Shown here one piece after another: positions 1 through 8,066 of a DNA stretch of 64,000 bases (positions are counted from its first letter, which is position 1; every line of letters begins with the position of its first letter). The position numbers and the translations under genes are program-made. The notes beneath the pieces are model-generated. The model saw only the letters and a list, made by a program, of their open reading frames with translations. It was not told where the DNA came from and did no database searches. This DNA is from Phocaeicola vulgatus ATCC 8482 (lineage in GTDB: Bacteria; Bacteroidota; Bacteroidia; Bacteroidales; Bacteroidaceae). Where the stretch lies: NCBI RefSeq assembly GCF_000012825.1, contig NC_009614.1, forward strand, positions 3,410,001 to 3,474,000, in the 5' to 3' direction.

Positions 1-1
1 A

Positions 2-817
2 GTGAAAGCTGCTCAGCGTGTCTTGAACTACCAGTGGGGAAAGGAACTGAATGAACTGGATGCCGCTATTCCATTGATGGAACAAAGTCTGGATCATTAC
101 CGCAAGCTGGTGGCATTGACGGATAGTACTTATTATTATGCCAACAGTATGCAGACCGCGCAACGCCGTATTCCTATCGGTGGTGACGGTGGCAAGAACA
201 AGACCTGGAAAGAGATGCTGGTGCATTATGAAAATGAGCTGGCTAATTTCAAGGCGAACTTGCAGTTGCTGAAAGATAGGGCGGCAGGTAAGGTGACGGA
301 AAGTGCAGCTGAGATAAAACCTTTGTCCGCCGCAAATGTGAAGATCCTGAACGGACTGGCTCCGGTGAAACTGGCGACGGGGGCAAGCCTGTTCTCCAAT
401 GTACCGGGCAAGGTGGATGCGCTGGCCGCCGAGCTGGAAGGGCTGACTGCTTATAGAATGAACGGGGATGTGCAGCGCAAGGAAGGTACGACAATAGAGT
501 TTGAAGCGGCTGCTCCGGTGAGTTTGTTGGTAGGTTATTTCCGTGATGACCAGAAGAAGTATGCGAAAGCCCCGAAACTGGAAACGGACGCTTCTGCCAA
601 TGATTACGGTCAGGCGGAACCGAAACTGACCAATGCCATACGCATAGCGGGTATGCCGCTGGCGAATGTACATGCTTATCATTTTGAGGCCGGAAAGCAT
701 ACCTTGTTGCTGCCGAAAGGATATACGATGGTGCTGGGATTTACGGACGCGCAGGTAACTCCGCGTAATGCGGGACTGGCCGGTGCGGAGGAAACGATGG
801 ACTGGATGTTCTATTAA
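2..817 (+). CDS. C-terminal part of a large protein, possibly an RG-II glycosidase (GH138-like)
   Basis: The frame is open to the left window edge, so only the last 271 or so residues are seen and the true start lies outside. The visible part begins with a helical stretch (YQWGKELNELDAAIPLMEQS), then a basic/Gly segment (RRIPIGGDGGKNKTW), another helical region, and a beta-rich C-terminus that could be a carbohydrate-binding or beta-sandwich module. I do not recognise a catalytic motif. Family guess is from context only: in B. thetaiotaomicron the GH137-GH2 enzyme BT0996 is next to the GH138 alpha-galacturonidase BT0997 (recalled, not searched), and the next plus-strand gene here looks like BT0996. 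It ends six bases before the convergent minus-strand module. An unrelated large PUL protein is equally possible on sequence alone. Confidence 0.55.
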   Translation: MKAAQRVLNYQWGKELNELDAAIPLMEQSLDHYRKLVALTDSTYYYANSMQTAQRRIPIGGDGGKNKTWKEMLVHYENELANFKANLQLLKDRAAGKVTESAAEIKPLSAANVKILNGLAPVKLATGASLFSNVPGKVDALAAELEGLTAYRMNGDVQRKEGTTIEFEAAAPVSLLVGYFRDDQKKYAKAPKLETDASANDYGQAEPKLTNAIRIAGMPLANVHAYHFEAGKHTLLLPKGYTMVLGFTDAQVTPRNAGLAGAEETMDWMFY

Positions 818-822
818 AAAGA

Positions 823-1437
823 TTATAGGGATAGGGTAGCCACTTTGTCTATGATAAAGCTTTTTATCCTATCCCAATCTATTGCAACAAGCATTTCGGG
901 CATGAATTGTTCTTCAGCATCTTCAAAATAAGTTAAACTCATCAAAGCGCGGAATTGGGAATTATCGGGATATTTATCAGCATAGAATTTTAGAATGTTT
1001 TCCAGTGAATAGTGTTGCAGTAGGAAATAAATATCTATAAAGTCTTTTTTGGTTCCCCGTCCCTCTATTGCATTTATTTTCATTGCTGCAATATCTCTGG
1101 GGGAGGCTAGTCTTATACCATTTTCTTCAATAGCAGGATCCAGCCAATTATATCTGTAATTGACAAAATCTATTTTAATATCATCAAGTATGTATATCTT
1201 GATGTTTTTAGACTCTTTGATAACAGATAATTTCCCTATGTTGATCAGTACTTCTTTTATAGTTTCATTATCTTCCTCTATATTCCCGAAAAAATCTAAA
1301 TCAATTGAAATACGATGGCCGTATTGAAGTGCTAAAGCTGTTCCACCTACTAATCTGGCTTTTGAAAGAAATTCTTCATTGGTCAGCTTTTTTAGCAATT
1401 CCAAAGTGTGGGAGTTGACTGTTTGATATGATAACAT
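823..1437 (-). CDS. AbiEii/AbiGii-type nucleotidyltransferase (toxin-like)
   Basis: A 204-residue protein with the nucleotidyltransferase signature of the AbiEii/AbiGii toxin family (DUF1814-like): RLVGGTALALQYGHR followed by SIDLDFFG gives the GG...D-x-D metal/NTP site, a third Asp lies in the KIDFVNY stretch, and RDIAAMKINAIEGRGTKKDFID matches the conserved helical segment after the core. Family members transfer nucleotides to targets such as tRNA and act as phage-abortive toxins; here that role is inferred. Its start lies 46 bases inside the upstream minus-strand gene, as in toxin-antitoxin operons. It is AT-richer than the flanking PUL genes, which suggests acquisition. It converges with the partial gene ending at 817. 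Confidence 0.82.
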   Translation of the reverse strand: MLSYQTVNSHTLELLKKLTNEEFLSKARLVGGTALALQYGHRISIDLDFFGNIEEDNETIKEVLINIGKLSVIKESKNIKIYILDDIKIDFVNYRYNWLDPAIEENGIRLASPRDIAAMKINAIEGRGTKKDFIDIYFLLQHYSLENILKFYADKYPDNSQFRALMSLTYFEDAEEQFMPEMLVAIDWDRIKSFIIDKVATLSL

Positions 1438-1706
1438 CTGTATTGTTCTTTAGAGGTGTTTGAAATACAGCAAATATAAGACAATGCTTTTTTGTCCAAT
1501 GTGCGTAATGATTGGCAAATAGAAACGATTCTATCCAATCCATAATATGATAATATAAGTTGCCAGTCTTTTAAATTGCCATATTCCAGTACACGTTGGA
1601 TAATTTGTGCCGGGCAGGTATCTAAATTAACTTTATTTACGTCCATATCCCAAAATAAATGTCGGGATAATAGAGAAATATATTCTTTTTGTGACATTAC
1701 ATTCAT
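1392..1706 (-). CDS. DUF6922-like small protein, probable partner/antitoxin of the AbiEii-like gene
   Basis: A 104-residue protein. The N-terminal half (SRHLFWDMDVNKVNLD, then IIQRVLEYGNLKDWQLIL) matches what I know of DUF6922, a small domain commonly encoded just upstream of AbiEii-like nucleotidyltransferases in Bacteroidetes: an opening about living in a given cell of rows, then a helical part predicting DNA or partner binding. The C-terminal part is Cys-rich. It overlaps the downstream toxin-like gene by 46 bases, so the two are co-transcribed and probably translationally coupled. A second in-frame ATG (1697) is an alternative start. Antitoxin function is inferred from gene order. Confidence 0.7.
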   Translation of the reverse strand: MNVMSQKEYISLLSRHLFWDMDVNKVNLDTCPAQIIQRVLEYGNLKDWQLILSYYGLDRIVSICQSLRTLDKKALSYICCISNTSKEQYRCYHIKQSTPTLWNC

Positions 1707-1766
1707 AATAACTTTAATTTTTTGTTGGTTTCTTGCTCTAATATTTCATAACCAATTTCTTTTTGA

Positions 1767-1798
1767 CAAAAATAGCTGTTTTGCTTCGGAATATCAAA
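1767..1798 (-). promoter_or_regulatory. Promoter of the AbiEii-like module (minus strand)
   Basis: Read on the minus strand, TTTG (1798-1795) is followed after 20 nt by TATTTTTG (1774-1767), a full match to the Bacteroides pattern TTTG-N19-21-TAnnTTTG. It lies about 60 bases before the start at 1706, so the module has its own promoter independent of the PUL. Confidence 0.65.
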
Positions 1799-1877
1799 TA
1801 TTACGGCTTAATTTTGTATGCTCAATCCTAGTACATTTTACTTTCTTATCCGTCTTGCTTGTATATAAAAGGTGATT

Positions 1878-4800
1878 ATGAAAAAGATCTTAATATTAGC
1901 ATTTTCTTTGTTCACGTTGGGAACATACGCCCAACGTGAAGTTCCGCAATCGCGCATGGAGCAGATTTATGAGGAAGCCAAGACTCCTTATAAATATGGG
2001 CTGGCTGTAGCTCCTGCCGACAACAAGCATAAAATAGACTGCCCTACCGTGTTCCGCGAAGGGGATAAGTGGTATATGACCTACGTGGTTTATAATGGTA
2101 AGAGCGGACTGGACGGGCGTGGATACGAGACATGGATAGCCGAAAGTGATAATCTGTTGGAATGGCGTACATTGGGACGTGTCTTGTCTTATCGTGACGG
2201 ATTCTGGGATTGCAACCAGCGTGGTGGTTTCCCTGCATTGCCGGATATGGAGTGGGGAGGAAGCTATGCCCTGCAGACGTATAAAGGCAAGCATTGGATG
2301 ACTTATCTGGGTGGGGAAGGGACCGGATATGAATCGGTGAACAAGCCGCTGTATATCGGTTTGGCCTGGACAGACCGGCCTTTGGGTTCCGCCCATGAGT
2401 GGCAGGCACAGGACAAGCCTGTGATGAGTATCCATGATAAAGACGCGCAATGGTGGGAAAAACTGACCCAGTACAAAAGTGTGGTCTATTGGGATAAGGA
2501 GAAAACACTGGGCGCTCCTTTCGTCATGTTCTATAACGCGGCAGGACGGCATCCGGAAACGGATTTGAAAGCGGAACGGGTGGGTATCGCCTTGTCAAAG
2601 GATATGAAGAAGTGGAAACGATATCCGGGCAATCCGGTCTTTGCACACGAAGCGGACGGAACCATCACGGGGGATGCGCATATCCAGAAAATGGGCGATG
2701 TGTATGTCATGTTCTACTTCTCGGCTTTTGAACCGAGCCGCAAATACAAGGCATTCAATACATTTGCTGCCAGTTATGACTTGGTGCACTGGACCGATTG
2801 GAAAGGAGCGGATTTGATTATCCCTTCCAAAGACTATGATGAATTGTTCGCTCATAAAAGTTATGTGGTGAAACACAATGGGGTGGTGTATCATTTTTAT
2901 TGTGCCGTGAATGACGCGGAACAACGTGGTATAGCCATTGCTACCAGCAAGCCGATGGGACGTTCGCAAGTGCATTTCCCGGAACGGGAGGTGAAGAACC
3001 GCCGGATGGTGATGGAACTGGATAAAGGATGGAAAACATGGCTTTGTGATAAAAGTGCATACGGGCATACGGACAATGCCCCTACAGTGGTAGATATTCC
3101 TCATAACTGGGACGATTATTACGGTTACCGCCAACTGACTCATGGCAATCTTCACGGTACTGCCATGTACGAAAAGATATTCATGCTGGATAATTCTCAA
3201 TTTCCAATTTCCGATTCTTCATTCGGAAAACGTTATTTCCTTCGTTTTGAGGGAGTGGGAACGTATGCCACTGTTACATTGAATGGAAAGGATTTCGGCC
3301 GTCATCCCGTAGGACGTACTACGTTGACGCTGGATGTGACGGAGGCGTTGAAGCCGGGAGAGAACAGACTGGTGGTGAAAGCGGAGCATCCTGAAATGAT
3401 AGCCGATATGCCTTGGGTATGCGGTGGTTGTTCTTCGGAATGGGGATTCAGTGAAGGTTCCCAGCCTTTGGGCATTTTCCGTCCCGTGGTGCTGGAGGCT
3501 ACGGATGAAATACGCATCGAACCTTTCGGAGTGCATATCTGGAATGATGATAAGGCGGGAACTGTCTTTGTAGAAACGGAGGTGAAAAATTACGGGAAGA
3601 CTGCCGAAACGGTGGAAGTGGTTAATAAATTCAGTAATGCGGATGGCAAGCAGGTGTTCCGCCTGACGGAGAAGGTGACTTTGCAGCCGGGTGAAAGGAA
3701 AGTGGTGAAGCAACAATCGCCGGTGCAGAATCCTGTCTTATGGAGTACGGAGAATCCTTATTTGTATAAACTGGCCAGTATGATAAAGCGTGGCAAGAGT
3801 ACGACGGATGAGATTAGTACGCCCTTTGGTATCCGTACCGTCAGTTGGCCGGTGAAACGGAAGGATGGTGACGGACGGTTCTATCTGAACGGACAGCCTG
3901 TCTTTATCAATGGGGTATGTGAATATGAACACCAGTTCGGACAAAGCCATGCTTTCAGCCGTGAACAGGTGGCAGCCCGTGTGAAACAGATCCGTGCGGC
4001 GGGCTTCAACGCTTTCCGTGACGCTCACCAGTCCCATCACCTGGATTATCAGAAATATTGGGATAAGGAAGGTATGTTGTGGTGGACTCAGTTCTCGGCC
4101 CACGTGTGGTATGATACTCCGGAATTTCGTGAGAATTTCAAAAACTTACTTCGCCAATGGGTGAAGGAACGCCGCAACTCGCCTAGTGTGGTGATGTGGG
4201 GATTGCAGAACGAAAGCACGCTGCCTAAGGAGTTTGCCGAGGAGTGTAGTGAGATTATCCGTGAAATGGATCCTACGGCGCGTACCATGCGTGTGATTAC
4301 TACGTGTAACGGTGGTGATGGAACAGATTGGAATGTTATTCAGAACTGGAGTGGAACCTATGGTGGTGATGTGAATAAGTATGGCCGTGAATTGTCACAG
4401 AAGAATCAGTTGTTGAACGGTGAATATGGGGCATGGCGCAGCATCGGACTGCATACGGAACCGGCAGCTTTTGATGCGAACGGCGTATGGAGCGAGGAAC
4501 GTATGTGCCGGCTGATGGAAACCAAGATCCGATTGGCGGAACAGGCAAAGGACAGTGTGTGCGGACAATTCCAATGGATATTCAGCAGTCATGATAATCC
4601 GGGACGCCGCCAGCCGGATGAAGCGTATCGCCGGATAGATAAGGTGGGACCGTTTAATTATAAAGGACTGGTTACTCCGTGGGAAGAACCGCTGGATGTA
4701 TATTATATGTATCGTGCCAACTATGTGCCGGCTTCCGAAGATCCGATGGTCTATCTGGCATCCCACACGTGGGAAGACCGTTTTGCAACAGGCCGCAGAC

Positions 4801-6158
4801 GGGCTACCATTGAGGCGTACAGTAATTGTGACAGTGTGTTGCTGTACAATGATGCGGTGGATGCTGAATACTTGGGACGGAAACTGAATCATGGGGTAGG
4901 TACTCATTTTATGTGGGAGAACCGCGACATCCGTTACAATGTGATTCGTGCCGTGGGATACTTTAAAGGAAAACCGGCAGCGGAAGATGTATTGGTGCTG
5001 GACGGTTTGGAAAAAGCGCCTCATTTTGAGGCTCTTTACCGTGGTTCTGTTATAGTGCCTGTTGCTGCCGACCGGTTGAACGGAACTGATTTGTTGAAAG
5101 GAGCTGAGGGATATACGTATCTTTATCGTTTGAATTGCGGGGGAGATACTTATACGGATACGTATGGTCAGGTCTGGGCGCAGGATAACAGCCGTTATTC
5201 TCATTCGTGGGCGGAATCGTTTATCCATCCGTCGGACAGTGTGCAGTTATTGAGCCCTTATCAGGCGAGCCAGCGTACCACGAATGATCCCATTCATGGC
5301 ACTAGGGATTGGGAGCTGTTCCAGACTTTCCGTTTCGGACGCCATAAACTGAATTTCCGCTTTCCCGTTCCGGATGGCGAGTATCGTGTGGAACTTTATT
5401 TTACAGAGCCCTGGCATGGTACGGGAGGCGGCGTACAGACGGATTGTGAAGGCTTGCGTATTTTTGATGTAGCGGTAAATGATAAAGTGCTTCTGAATGA
5501 CTTGGATGTATGGGCTGAAGCGGGGCATGACGGTGCTTGCAAAAAGGTGGTGAATGCTGTTGTGAAAGGTGGGGTCTTGAAGATTGATTTTCCGGAGGTG
5601 AAAGCGGGGCAAGCTCTGATTTGTGGCATTGCGATAGCTTCGGCCGCTTCTGTGGAGCCTGTTGCTAATCAAGGGGCTGATGACCGGAATGTAAGTTTCA
5701 GCTGGGCTGCCCAAGATCAGGATGTGATGGAAAAGACTCCCAAAGAATTATTGCCTGAAGATAAAAATGCCCGTGCCAATGTGACTTATCAAGCCGAGGA
5801 CGCTATGTTGAAAGGCAAGTTTATAAAGAAAGAGGTCAAGAAACAAACCGGTGTCTTCTTTGGTAAAGGTGAGAAAAGCAGTATTACCTGGAATATCTCT
5901 ACCGGTCTGGCACAGGTCTATGCCCTTCGTTTTAAATACATGAACGCTACGGGGAAGCCTATGAAGGTGCGTATGCAGTTCATCGACTCCAAAGGGGTGG
6001 TACTGAAGGAGGATCATCTGACTTTTGCCGAAACTCCCGGAAAGTGGCGTATGCTGAGTACAACGACGGGTACGTATATCAATGCCGGCTATTATAAGGT
6101 GGTGCTTTCCGCTCCGGATATGGAGGGGCTGGCACTGGATGCGCTGGATGTGCAATAG
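1878..6158 (+). CDS. GH137-GH2 bimodular glycosidase (beta-L-arabinofuranosidase / beta-glucuronidase type), BT0996-like
   Basis: A secreted protein of about 1426 residues. A signal peptide (KKILILAFSLFTLGTYAQ) precedes a five-bladed propeller-like module (about 20-375; motifs DCPTVFREGDKWYMTYV, GDAHIQKMGDVYVMFY) fitting GH137. A GH2 unit follows: sugar-binding domain (380-555), immunoglobulin-like domain, then the barrel with acid/base Glu779 (GLQNEST) and nucleophile Glu849 (NGEYGAW). A malectin/CBM57-like domain (about 1145-1255) and a further beta-sandwich end it. This architecture is that of BT0996, which removes beta-L-Araf from RG-II chain B and GlcA from chain A (established for that enzyme, inferred here). 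ATG 1878 is preferred over the GTG two codons earlier because it starts directly at the signal peptide. Confidence 0.85.
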   Translation: MKKILILAFSLFTLGTYAQREVPQSRMEQIYEEAKTPYKYGLAVAPADNKHKIDCPTVFREGDKWYMTYVVYNGKSGLDGRGYETWIAESDNLLEWRTLGRVLSYRDGFWDCNQRGGFPALPDMEWGGSYALQTYKGKHWMTYLGGEGTGYESVNKPLYIGLAWTDRPLGSAHEWQAQDKPVMSIHDKDAQWWEKLTQYKSVVYWDKEKTLGAPFVMFYNAAGRHPETDLKAERVGIALSKDMKKWKRYPGNPVFAHEADGTITGDAHIQKMGDVYVMFYFSAFEPSRKYKAFNTFAASYDLVHWTDWKGADLIIPSKDYDELFAHKSYVVKHNGVVYHFYCAVNDAEQRGIAIATSKPMGRSQVHFPEREVKNRRMVMELDKGWKTWLCDKSAYGHTDNAPTVVDIPHNWDDYYGYRQLTHGNLHGTAMYEKIFMLDNSQFPISDSSFGKRYFLRFEGVGTYATVTLNGKDFGRHPVGRTTLTLDVTEALKPGENRLVVKAEHPEMIADMPWVCGGCSSEWGFSEGSQPLGIFRPVVLEATDEIRIEPFGVHIWNDDKAGTVFVETEVKNYGKTAETVEVVNKFSNADGKQVFRLTEKVTLQPGERKVVKQQSPVQNPVLWSTENPYLYKLASMIKRGKSTTDEISTPFGIRTVSWPVKRKDGDGRFYLNGQPVFINGVCEYEHQFGQSHAFSREQVAARVKQIRAAGFNAFRDAHQSHHLDYQKYWDKEGMLWWTQFSAHVWYDTPEFRENFKNLLRQWVKERRNSPSVVMWGLQNESTLPKEFAEECSEIIREMDPTARTMRVITTCNGGDGTDWNVIQNWSGTYGGDVNKYGRELSQKNQLLNGEYGAWRSIGLHTEPAAFDANGVWSEERMCRLMETKIRLAEQAKDSVCGQFQWIFSSHDNPGRRQPDEAYRRIDKVGPFNYKGLVTPWEEPLDVYYMYRANYVPASEDPMVYLASHTWEDRFATGRRRATIEAYSNCDSVLLYNDAVDAEYLGRKLNHGVGTHFMWENRDIRYNVIRAVGYFKGKPAAEDVLVLDGLEKAPHFEALYRGSVIVPVAADRLNGTDLLKGAEGYTYLYRLNCGGDTYTDTYGQVWAQDNSRYSHSWAESFIHPSDSVQLLSPYQASQRTTNDPIHGTRDWELFQTFRFGRHKLNFRFPVPDGEYRVELYFTEPWHGTGGGVQTDCEGLRIFDVAVNDKVLLNDLDVWAEAGHDGACKKVVNAVVKGGVLKIDFPEVKAGQALICGIAIASAASVEPVANQGADDRNVSFSWAAQDQDVMEKTPKELLPEDKNARANVTYQAEDAMLKGKFIKKEVKKQTGVFFGKGEKSSITWNISTGLAQVYALRFKYMNATGKPMKVRMQFIDSKGVVLKEDHLTFAETPGKWRMLSTTTGTYINAGYYKVVLSAPDMEGLALDALDVQ

Positions 6159-6191
6159 GAGGAATGGTTTCTGCAAATAGTAAGGGGAAAG

Positions 6192-6222
6192 TTTCAGCAT
6201 TTGGCATTTTTACATATCTTTG
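6192..6222 (+). promoter_or_regulatory. Promoter of the AspT/YidE-type transporter gene
   Basis: TTTC (6192-6195), 19 nt, then TATCTTTG (6215-6222), close to the Bacteroides consensus. It sits about 27 bases before the start at 6249 and suggests that the transporter is transcribed separately from the glycosidase upstream. Confidence 0.55.
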
Positions 6223-6248
6223 TGCTCTGAAACTAACCTCTTAAAAAT

Positions 6249-7847
6249 ATGTTAATTGATTTACTGCATTCTTCTTATTTCTCGCTCTTCCTTATTGTAG
6301 CGTTGGGTTTTATGCTAGGGAGGATTAAGATAAAGGGTTTGTCGCTGGATGTGTCGGCCGTTATCTTCATTGCCTTGCTTTTCGGACATTTCGGTGTGAT
6401 CATTCCTAAAGAATTGGGGAACTTCGGTCTGGTGCTTTTTATCTTTACCATCGGTATTCAGGCCGGTCCCGGATTTTTCGATTCTTTCAGAAGTAAAGGA
6501 AAGACACTGATTCTTATCACTATGCTTATTATTTGCTCTGCCTGTCTGACGGCGGTAGGACTGAAGTATGCTTTTGACATTGATACGCCTAGTGTGGTGG
6601 GATTGATAGCAGGGGCATTGACCAGTACGCCCGGTCTGGCGGTAGCTATAGACAGTACAAATTCACCGTTGGCTTCCATTGCATACGGTATTGCTTACCC
6701 GTTTGGAGTGATAGGGGTGATTTTGTTTGTGAAGCTGTTACCCAAGATTATGCGGGTGGATCTGGATAAAGAAGCGCGCAGGTTGGAACTGGAACGGCGC
6801 AGCGGTTTTCCGGAACTGACAACTTGCATTTTCAGAGTAACCAATCAAGCGGTATTCGGACGTACTTTGGCGCAAATAAATGCGCGTGCCATGACGGGGG
6901 CCGTCATTTCACGGGTAAAGCATGAGGATTCTATATTGATGCCTAAAGCGAATACCATGTTGCTGGAAGGGGACTATGTGCAGGCGGTGGGAAGTGAGGA
7001 AGCGCTGAATCAGTTTGCCGTATTGGTTGGAGAACGGGAGGAAGGTGAATTGCCTCTGGATCAGACACAGGAGATTGAATCTTTATTGCTGACAAAGAAA
7101 GATATGATAAACAAGCAATTGGGGGATCTGAATTTACAACGTAACTTTGGTTGTACGGTAACCCGTATCCGTCGAAGCGGCATAGACTTGTCACCTTCTC
7201 CGGATTTGGCCTTGAAATTCGGTGATAAGCTGATGGTGGTCGGTGAACGGGAAGGACTCAGAGGCGTTGCCCGTTTGTTGGGGAATAATGCCAAACAGTT
7301 GTCTGATACTGATTTCTTCCCGATAGCTATGGGGATTGTATTAGGTGTATTGTTCGGCAAAATAAATATTTCATTTTCAGACAGCGTTTCCTTTTCACCC
7401 GGATTGACCGGAGGAGTGCTGATGGTGGCATTGCTGCTGAGTGCCGTGGGAAAGACAGGACCTATATTGTGGTCTATGTCCGGTCCTGCCAATCAGTTGT
7501 TACGTCAGTTGGGCTTATTGCTGTTTTTGGCTGAGGTCGGTACTTCTGCCGGTAAGAATCTGGTGGCTACTTTTCAGGAGAGCGGATTGTTATTGTTCGG
7601 AGTGGGGGCGGCCATTACTGTCGTGCCTATGCTGGTTGCCGTTGTGGTTGGCAGGTTGGTCTTTAAAATCAGTTTGTTGGATTTGCTGGGCACCATCACC
7701 GGTGGTATGACCAGTACGCCCGGTCTTGCGGCAGCCGATTCCATGGTAGATAGTAATATTCCGAGTGTTGCATATGCTACGGTGTATCCGATTGCAATGG
7801 TGTTCCTTATTTTGTTTATACAAGTGATCGCTTCGGCGGTTTATTGA
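6249..7847 (+). CDS. AspT/YidE/YbjL-family transporter with two RCK_C domains
   Basis: A 532-residue membrane protein of the aspartate:alanine exchanger (AAE) family. An N-terminal set of about five helices (1-180), two TrkA-C/RCK_C domains (about 195-262 and 284-345) and a second helix set (355-532) give the YidE-type layout. The internal duplication is visible as LTSTPGLAVA near residue 123 and MTSTPGLAAAD near residue 486. The family exchanges carboxylates or amino acids across the inner membrane; the substrate here is unknown, and regulation by a ligand on the RCK_C domains is inferred. It has its own promoter and a strong terminator, so it is an independent unit lying within the PUL. Involvement in RG-II use is possible but not shown. 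Confidence 0.88.
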   Translation: MLIDLLHSSYFSLFLIVALGFMLGRIKIKGLSLDVSAVIFIALLFGHFGVIIPKELGNFGLVLFIFTIGIQAGPGFFDSFRSKGKTLILITMLIICSACLTAVGLKYAFDIDTPSVVGLIAGALTSTPGLAVAIDSTNSPLASIAYGIAYPFGVIGVILFVKLLPKIMRVDLDKEARRLELERRSGFPELTTCIFRVTNQAVFGRTLAQINARAMTGAVISRVKHEDSILMPKANTMLLEGDYVQAVGSEEALNQFAVLVGEREEGELPLDQTQEIESLLLTKKDMINKQLGDLNLQRNFGCTVTRIRRSGIDLSPSPDLALKFGDKLMVVGEREGLRGVARLLGNNAKQLSDTDFFPIAMGIVLGVLFGKINISFSDSVSFSPGLTGGVLMVALLLSAVGKTGPILWSMSGPANQLLRQLGLLLFLAEVGTSAGKNLVATFQESGLLLFGVGAAITVVPMLVAVVVGRLVFKISLLDLLGTITGGMTSTPGLAAADSMVDSNIPSVAYATVYPIAMVFLILFIQVIASAVY

Positions 7848-7870
7848 TATATCAAACAGCCAGGTGGGTA

Positions 7871-7907
7871 TGTGCCAAAGGTAGTAAATACTTTTGGCAC
7901 ATTTTTT
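7871..7907 (+). terminator. Rho-independent terminator after the AspT-type gene
   Basis: A 13-bp stem (TGTGCCAAAGGTA at 7871-7883 with TACTTTTGGCACA at 7889-7901, one G-T pair), 5-nt loop, and six T residues. Confidence 0.9.
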
Positions 7908-7989
7908 ATTTGGATGAATATTGTATTTTTATTTATCGATATGAGGAGAAAAAAATATTCATTTTGTTTCTTTTATAGAATTTAATTTA

Positions 7990-7997
7990 TATATTTG
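7990..7997 (+). promoter_or_regulatory. Probable -7 element of the susC promoter
   Basis: TATATTTG matches TAnnTTTG and lies about 70 bases before the susC start. The upstream box is unclear: TTTG at 7963-7966 has a spacing of 23 nt, slightly long. The leader between them contains a weak AGCCTTA/TTAGGCT hairpin. Confidence 0.5.
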
Positions 7998-8066
7998 TCA
8001 CAGCCTTAATATAATACGGAGAAAGATTAGGCTTATTCAGTGACAGAATGACGATTGGAATATGGT

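Noticed and set aside
4395..5228. Minus-strand frame of 277 codons inside the GH137-GH2 gene
   Set aside because: Antisense shadow of conserved GH2 and malectin domains; no recognisable domain.
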